32,849 bases of DNA from Saprospiraceae bacterium (GTDB lineage: Bacteria; Bacteroidota; Bacteroidia; Chitinophagales; Saprospiraceae), in assembly GCA_020630525.1 (NCBI GenBank), contig JAHDBF010000010.1:1-32849 (forward strand). Direction: 5' to 3'. Positions 28,941 through 32,849 of the stretch are shown one piece after another; the first letter of the stretch is position 1, and every line of letters begins with the position of its first letter. The notes below the pieces were generated by a model that had not been told where the DNA came from, did no database searches, and saw only the letters and a list, made by a program, of their open reading frames with translations. Made by a program: the position numbers and the translations under genes.

Positions 28941-30221
28941 ATGGACAAAAATAAACTAAAACAAAAGAAAGTCATCAATCAATATTTAGAAAGAAGAACT
29001 TATTTTGATTCACCTCAAATATTCGATTCTCCAGATTCTGATTTGGCAATGATTATCGTTATTCCTGCTTTTAATGAGACGTTGGAAAGTGTGCAAGAGG
29101 TACTTTTTAGCTTAGTTGATCAGAGTGCCAATTATATCTTTGAAGTCATCATTGTCATTAATCATGGAATAAATGACGACGAAAAGATAAAATTCCAGAA
29201 CCAAAAGTTATTTGATTGTTTAGAACAGTTGAAAAGTGCATTAGATTTTCCACTGCTATTATTACGCGCATTTGATTTACCAAGAAAGAAAGCTGGCGTC
29301 GGTTTAGCAAGGAAAATAGGAATGGATGAAGCCTTGAGACGTTGGCATTCGATGGATAAAAATGGGCTTATCATTTGCTTAGATGCCGATTCGCCAGTCA
29401 AGCATAATTACATCGAAAAAATCATTGATTGGTTTGAAAAATACCAAAAATTGGATGCGGTTTCTATAGGTTTTGAACACAAGCATCCTTCTGATCAGAA
29501 TCAAAAATTGGCTATTATAAAGTATGAATTGCATTTAAGATATTTTATTCAGATCCAAGCATTTGTTGGATTACCTTTTGCGATTCAAACAGTCGGTAGT
29601 GCCATGGGAGTGCGTGCATATGCTTACGCACAAGAGGGTGGAATGCCTGTTTCTAAAGCTGGAGAAGACTTCTATTTTCTGCATAAATTTATTGCTAAAA
29701 ACAAATGTGGATCTATAGAAGAACCATTGGTTTTCCCTTCTTCTCGAGAAAGTGATCGCGTGCCTTTTGGAACTGGAAGAGCGATAGGAACAATGTTATC
29801 TAGTAATCAAATATTCAGTTCTTATGATCCTAAGAGTTTTATTCCTCTGTTGAATCTTTCTGATTTATTAGATAAATATTATCATCAAAACGTTAATCTA
29901 TTTCCTAATTTACTAGATAGTTACAATTGGAATAATCATGCTATAAATTATTTTATTAACGAATTTATGATTCAAGAAAAATTAAACGAATGTAGGGAGA
30001 ATGCTTCAAGTTTTGAGCTTTTCAAAAAGCGTTTTTATCAAAAATTTGATGCTTTTATCCTGATGAAGTATGTGCATTATATGAGAGACAATATTTATTT
30101 TGATAAACCAATTATTACTGTCGTTAATGAATTTGAATTATTAAGAGAAAGCGGTTTGACTTTCAAAAATGAAGCATCTGCACTAGAGCATTATAGGATG
30201 CTAGATGCACAAATCCAATAA
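28941..30221 (+). CDS. Family 2 glycosyltransferase
   Basis: MIIVIPAFNE near the N-terminus, VGLARKIGMDEAL, ICLDADSPV acidic motif. Confidence 0.85.
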   Translation: MDKNKLKQKKVINQYLERRTYFDSPQIFDSPDSDLAMIIVIPAFNETLESVQEVLFSLVDQSANYIFEVIIVINHGINDDEKIKFQNQKLFDCLEQLKSALDFPLLLLRAFDLPRKKAGVGLARKIGMDEALRRWHSMDKNGLIICLDADSPVKHNYIEKIIDWFEKYQKLDAVSIGFEHKHPSDQNQKLAIIKYELHLRYFIQIQAFVGLPFAIQTVGSAMGVRAYAYAQEGGMPVSKAGEDFYFLHKFIAKNKCGSIEEPLVFPSSRESDRVPFGTGRAIGTMLSSNQIFSSYDPKSFIPLLNLSDLLDKYYHQNVNLFPNLLDSYNWNNHAINYFINEFMIQEKLNECRENASSFELFKKRFYQKFDAFILMKYVHYMRDNIYFDKPIITVVNEFELLRESGLTFKNEASALEHYRMLDAQIQ

Positions 30222-30234
30222 AACATTTTCCCAA

Positions 30235-30819
30235 TTAATGCAAAGCTGGCCTGATATCTAAGCCATTTATTATCTCACCTTCTTGTGCTACCCACCAAGC
30301 CAATCGTTCGTAAACCGTTTCTTTTTCAAAATAATTTAATGCCATTTTTACGAATATATGCCCATGTTTTGCTTCAGAAACCCAAAGTGTTTTATAAAAT
30401 TTTGCTAATTCAGGATCGGTTTGCGCTTCAGCAACCAATTTGAACCTTTCAGCACCTCTAGTTTCTACGACTGACGCGATCAAAAGCCTGTCCATAAATC
30501 GTTCTTCACGTCCAGAATGACATTTTTTGATCAATTGCTTCATATAAATATCTTCTCCAATACTATGTTGCAATTGGATACCTCTGGAAGCCATCAAAGC
30601 ATAAACCTGCTGAAAATGTTCGAGTTCCTCCACGCCTGTTTCGATAAGCTCTGGAATTATTTCGATCCTATCCGGATATTTAGCCACAAAACTCATTGCC
30701 ATTGCACTGGCTTTACGTTCACAATCAGCATGATCCTGTAAAAAGGCATCAAAATCTGACATTACTGCATCGATCCATTCCTGCGAACTAGGAACAGAGA
30801 TATCTAAGTTTAATTTCAT
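30235..30819 (-). CDS. miaE: tRNA-(ms2io6A)-hydroxylase (MiaE)
   Basis: Diiron pattern: ADCERKASAMAMSFVAKYPD, ELIETGVEELEHFQQV, ASVVETRGAERFKLVAE, SEAKHGHIFVKMA. Confidence 0.92.
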   Translation of the reverse strand: MKLNLDISVPSSQEWIDAVMSDFDAFLQDHADCERKASAMAMSFVAKYPDRIEIIPELIETGVEELEHFQQVYALMASRGIQLQHSIGEDIYMKQLIKKCHSGREERFMDRLLIASVVETRGAERFKLVAEAQTDPELAKFYKTLWVSEAKHGHIFVKMALNYFEKETVYERLAWWVAQEGEIINGLDIRPALH

Positions 30820-30837
30820 GTAAAAGTATAGTTATAC

Positions 30838-30972
30838 TTAGCTATTGGATTGGAAATACCAAAACATAATTACCAATAAGATTGCAGTAATAATCAATGT
30901 AATCCTAAAAAACTGCTTTTCTTCCGCTCTGTTTTTAACTTCTTGTTTTTGTCTTTTCTTTGATTTTGCCAC
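30838..30972 (-). CDS. 44-aa single-TM small protein not in the ORF track
   Basis: Revcomp reads GTG GCA AAA TCA AAG ... TAA = MAKSKKRQKQEVKNRAEEKQFFRITLIITAILLVIMFWYFQSNS; basic N-terminus then one TM. Confidence 0.6.
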   Translation of the reverse strand: MAKSKKRQKQEVKNRAEEKQFFRITLIITAILLVIMFWYFQSNS

Positions 30973-31079
30973 TTTATTTCAGTTTTGATTTACTCACTAA
31001 TTTATCAAATATTTATGATAATTGTTAATTGATGTATATTTATCTTCTATTCAATCAGAATATCGCTAATAAACACAAT

Positions 31080-32219
31080 ATGAAGGTATTATTAATCATC
31101 GTAAATTTACTTTTCTTAACAATATTGGTAAATGCGCAAATAACTATAGGCAATAATACTTTACCAAATGTTGGAGATGTACTCCAATATACAAATTTTG
31201 TAAACTTTGGAGATACAAGTACCTACAAACTCAAAGGAGAGGACTTAACTTGGAATTACGATAATTTTGAATTTGGAGGTACATCAGAAACGGCTTTCGA
31301 AGAAATTGAAGGTACTACATTACAGGAAGAGTTTCCAGAAGCAAATATGATTGTAAGTCTTTTCGGGTTTAATGCAGCAGCTATTAGAACAGAAAATAAT
31401 GTAGAGATTTTGGGTGTTGATGTGAGCAATTTTGGTGGTTTTGAGGTTGAGATTGACAATGCACTAGAGGAGCCTTTTTTATATATAAAAACACCATTTA
31501 ATTACACCGAAAAATTTCAAGATGACTTTAGGATTAGAGGGCAAATCGGCGCTGATCAGATCCCACAATTGGATTCATTAGATTTTGAATTGCCGATTCC
31601 GGGAGCAACATTGGACTCTATAAGATTGACTTTTGAATATGATAAGTCTGAAGAAGCAGATGCTTGGGGAACACTTAATGTGTTAGGAAATAATTATGAA
31701 GTTTTGAAAGTCGAAGAAGTGGTTACCACAGAAATAAAAATTGAAGTAGGATTGTCTGTATTTGGTTTTTTGACTTGGATTGATGCCAGTCCTTTTTTAG
31801 GTGGTGATAGTGATTTTTTTGGTGAAAATCAGAATACTACTTATAAGTTTATTAGTGCTGAAGAAAAATATTCGATAATTGAGTTTAATGAAAATAGAAC
31901 AGTGGACTCTTTGGGGATTGAAACATTAATGGTGACGGGTAGAGTAGGTGCTGAATTGTTGAGCGAGATTTCTGAAGAAGTCACTGCTCAGGAAATTAGC
32001 ATTTCCCCAAATCCAACCAATAATTTAATTAACATAGAGACTTCATTTTTCGATATCGAAAAAGTACAATTGTTTAACAATAATGGAAGTTTAATTGAGA
32101 ATTTTAACCCTGAATTATTAGATCGTGGTATAGATTGTTCTAGATTAGAATCTGGCGTATATTATATCCGTCTAGTTGTTGATGGAGCTAATATAGTAAG
32201 GCGGTTTGTAAGGATGTAG
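31080..32219 (+). CDS. Secreted protein with T9SS type A C-terminal sorting domain
   Basis: ATG at 31080 gives signal peptide MKVLLIIVNLLFLTILVNAQ; C-terminus ISISPNPTNNLINIET...LESGVYYIRLVVDGANIVRRFVRM. Confidence 0.85.
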   Translation: MKVLLIIVNLLFLTILVNAQITIGNNTLPNVGDVLQYTNFVNFGDTSTYKLKGEDLTWNYDNFEFGGTSETAFEEIEGTTLQEEFPEANMIVSLFGFNAAAIRTENNVEILGVDVSNFGGFEVEIDNALEEPFLYIKTPFNYTEKFQDDFRIRGQIGADQIPQLDSLDFELPIPGATLDSIRLTFEYDKSEEADAWGTLNVLGNNYEVLKVEEVVTTEIKIEVGLSVFGFLTWIDASPFLGGDSDFFGENQNTTYKFISAEEKYSIIEFNENRTVDSLGIETLMVTGRVGAELLSEISEEVTAQEISISPNPTNNLINIETSFFDIEKVQLFNNNGSLIENFNPELLDRGIDCSRLESGVYYIRLVVDGANIVRRFVRM

Positions 32220-32252
32220 GGTTTATATTATTAGAAAAATAAAAAGTAAAAA

Positions 32253-32801
32253 ATGAATAAAAAAATAAAATCAATTTTAGAATTAAAGAAAAATACCCAA
32301 GAATACTTAAGGATAAAGAGAAAATACAATGCTGATTATTATTCAGAGATGGAAAATGGTTATATCCACAATTATTCCGATGAATTAGTCCAACTATTAT
32401 CTATAGAAGATTTTGCTTTTGTCGAAACTATAATTTTCCCTGCTAAGCATATCAAAAAAGTAAAATTTAATAAAAGTGATAAGTTCTATAATCACATCTT
32501 GGAACAAGAAAAAGCGATTAAATCTATTAAAAAAGTTTCTAGTCCAAATCTTAAAAATTGGAAGCAGGTATTTAAAAGTATAAATTCTGATTGTATCATT
32601 ATCGAAACAGAAATGTCGAAGAACAGAATTTTTCATATTGGGGGAGTTACGGAAGTTAAGAGTGATGGAATAGAATTTTTGTTTTTTAACGCAGAAGGTA
32701 AATTTGAAAAAGAACCGTACCAAATTAAATATGATGAAATAACTAAATTGACATTAGATTCTCATTACGCTAAGGTATTTAGCAAATATGTTTACCCATA
32801 A
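32253..32801 (+). CDS. Hypothetical protein
   Basis: Complete ATG-initiated ORF with coding-like composition, no family recognised. Confidence 0.6.
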   Translation: MNKKIKSILELKKNTQEYLRIKRKYNADYYSEMENGYIHNYSDELVQLLSIEDFAFVETIIFPAKHIKKVKFNKSDKFYNHILEQEKAIKSIKKVSSPNLKNWKQVFKSINSDCIIIETEMSKNRIFHIGGVTEVKSDGIEFLFFNAEGKFEKEPYQIKYDEITKLTLDSHYAKVFSKYVYP

Positions 32802-32849
32802 ATAAAAGTCATTTGTAAGAAGAATGAATGATAGTCAGGAATTGAAAAA

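Noticed and set aside
32397-32723. 108-aa minus-strand ORF
   Set aside because: Antisense to the 182-aa plus ORF; Phe/Lys/Arg-rich composition looks like antisense translation of an AT-rich gene.
1-32849. CRISPR arrays, transposases, integrases, tRNA/rRNA genes
   Set aside because: No direct-repeat/spacer pattern, no mobile-element proteins among ORFs and no tRNA-like sequence recognised; hand scanning cannot fully exclude small RNAs.

Overview
AT-rich Bacteroidota chromosomal window (Saprospiria-like by T9SS C-terminal sorting domains, DUF5686-type protein and gene content; lineage is inference). The left ~13.4 kb is a compact, unusual cluster. It holds three caspase-fold (peptidase C14) proteins with predicted export signals: two tandem paralogues fused to long TPR arrays and one metacaspase-like protein with a DUF4384-like C-terminus. 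With them are a CHASE2-domain membrane sensor with a His-rich insert and no obvious output domain, a FecR-like/Fn3-like secreted protein plus the 3' end of a paralogue at the left edge, an ECF sigma factor overlapping a single-TM anti-sigma-like protein, and a secreted coiled-coil protein with a possible outer-membrane C-terminus. I propose this as a candidate envelope-facing caspase signalling or execution system. The remaining ~19.4 kb is more ordinary: sbcD-sbcC, a secreted protein, a CarboxypepD_reg/DUF5686-like protein, an EEP-family phosphatase/nuclease with an apparently mis-called or non-canonical start, a T9SS-sorted di-haem cytochrome c peroxidase, a lipoprotein, an exonuclease-GIY-YIG (epsilon-Cho-like) nuclease next to a dynamin-like GTPase, a WbqC-like protein divergent from a family 2 glycosyltransferase, miaE, an untracked 44-aa membrane smORF, another T9SS-sorted protein and a hypothetical protein. 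No tRNA, rRNA, CRISPR array or transposon was recognised. All family calls come from reading motifs, with no database search.
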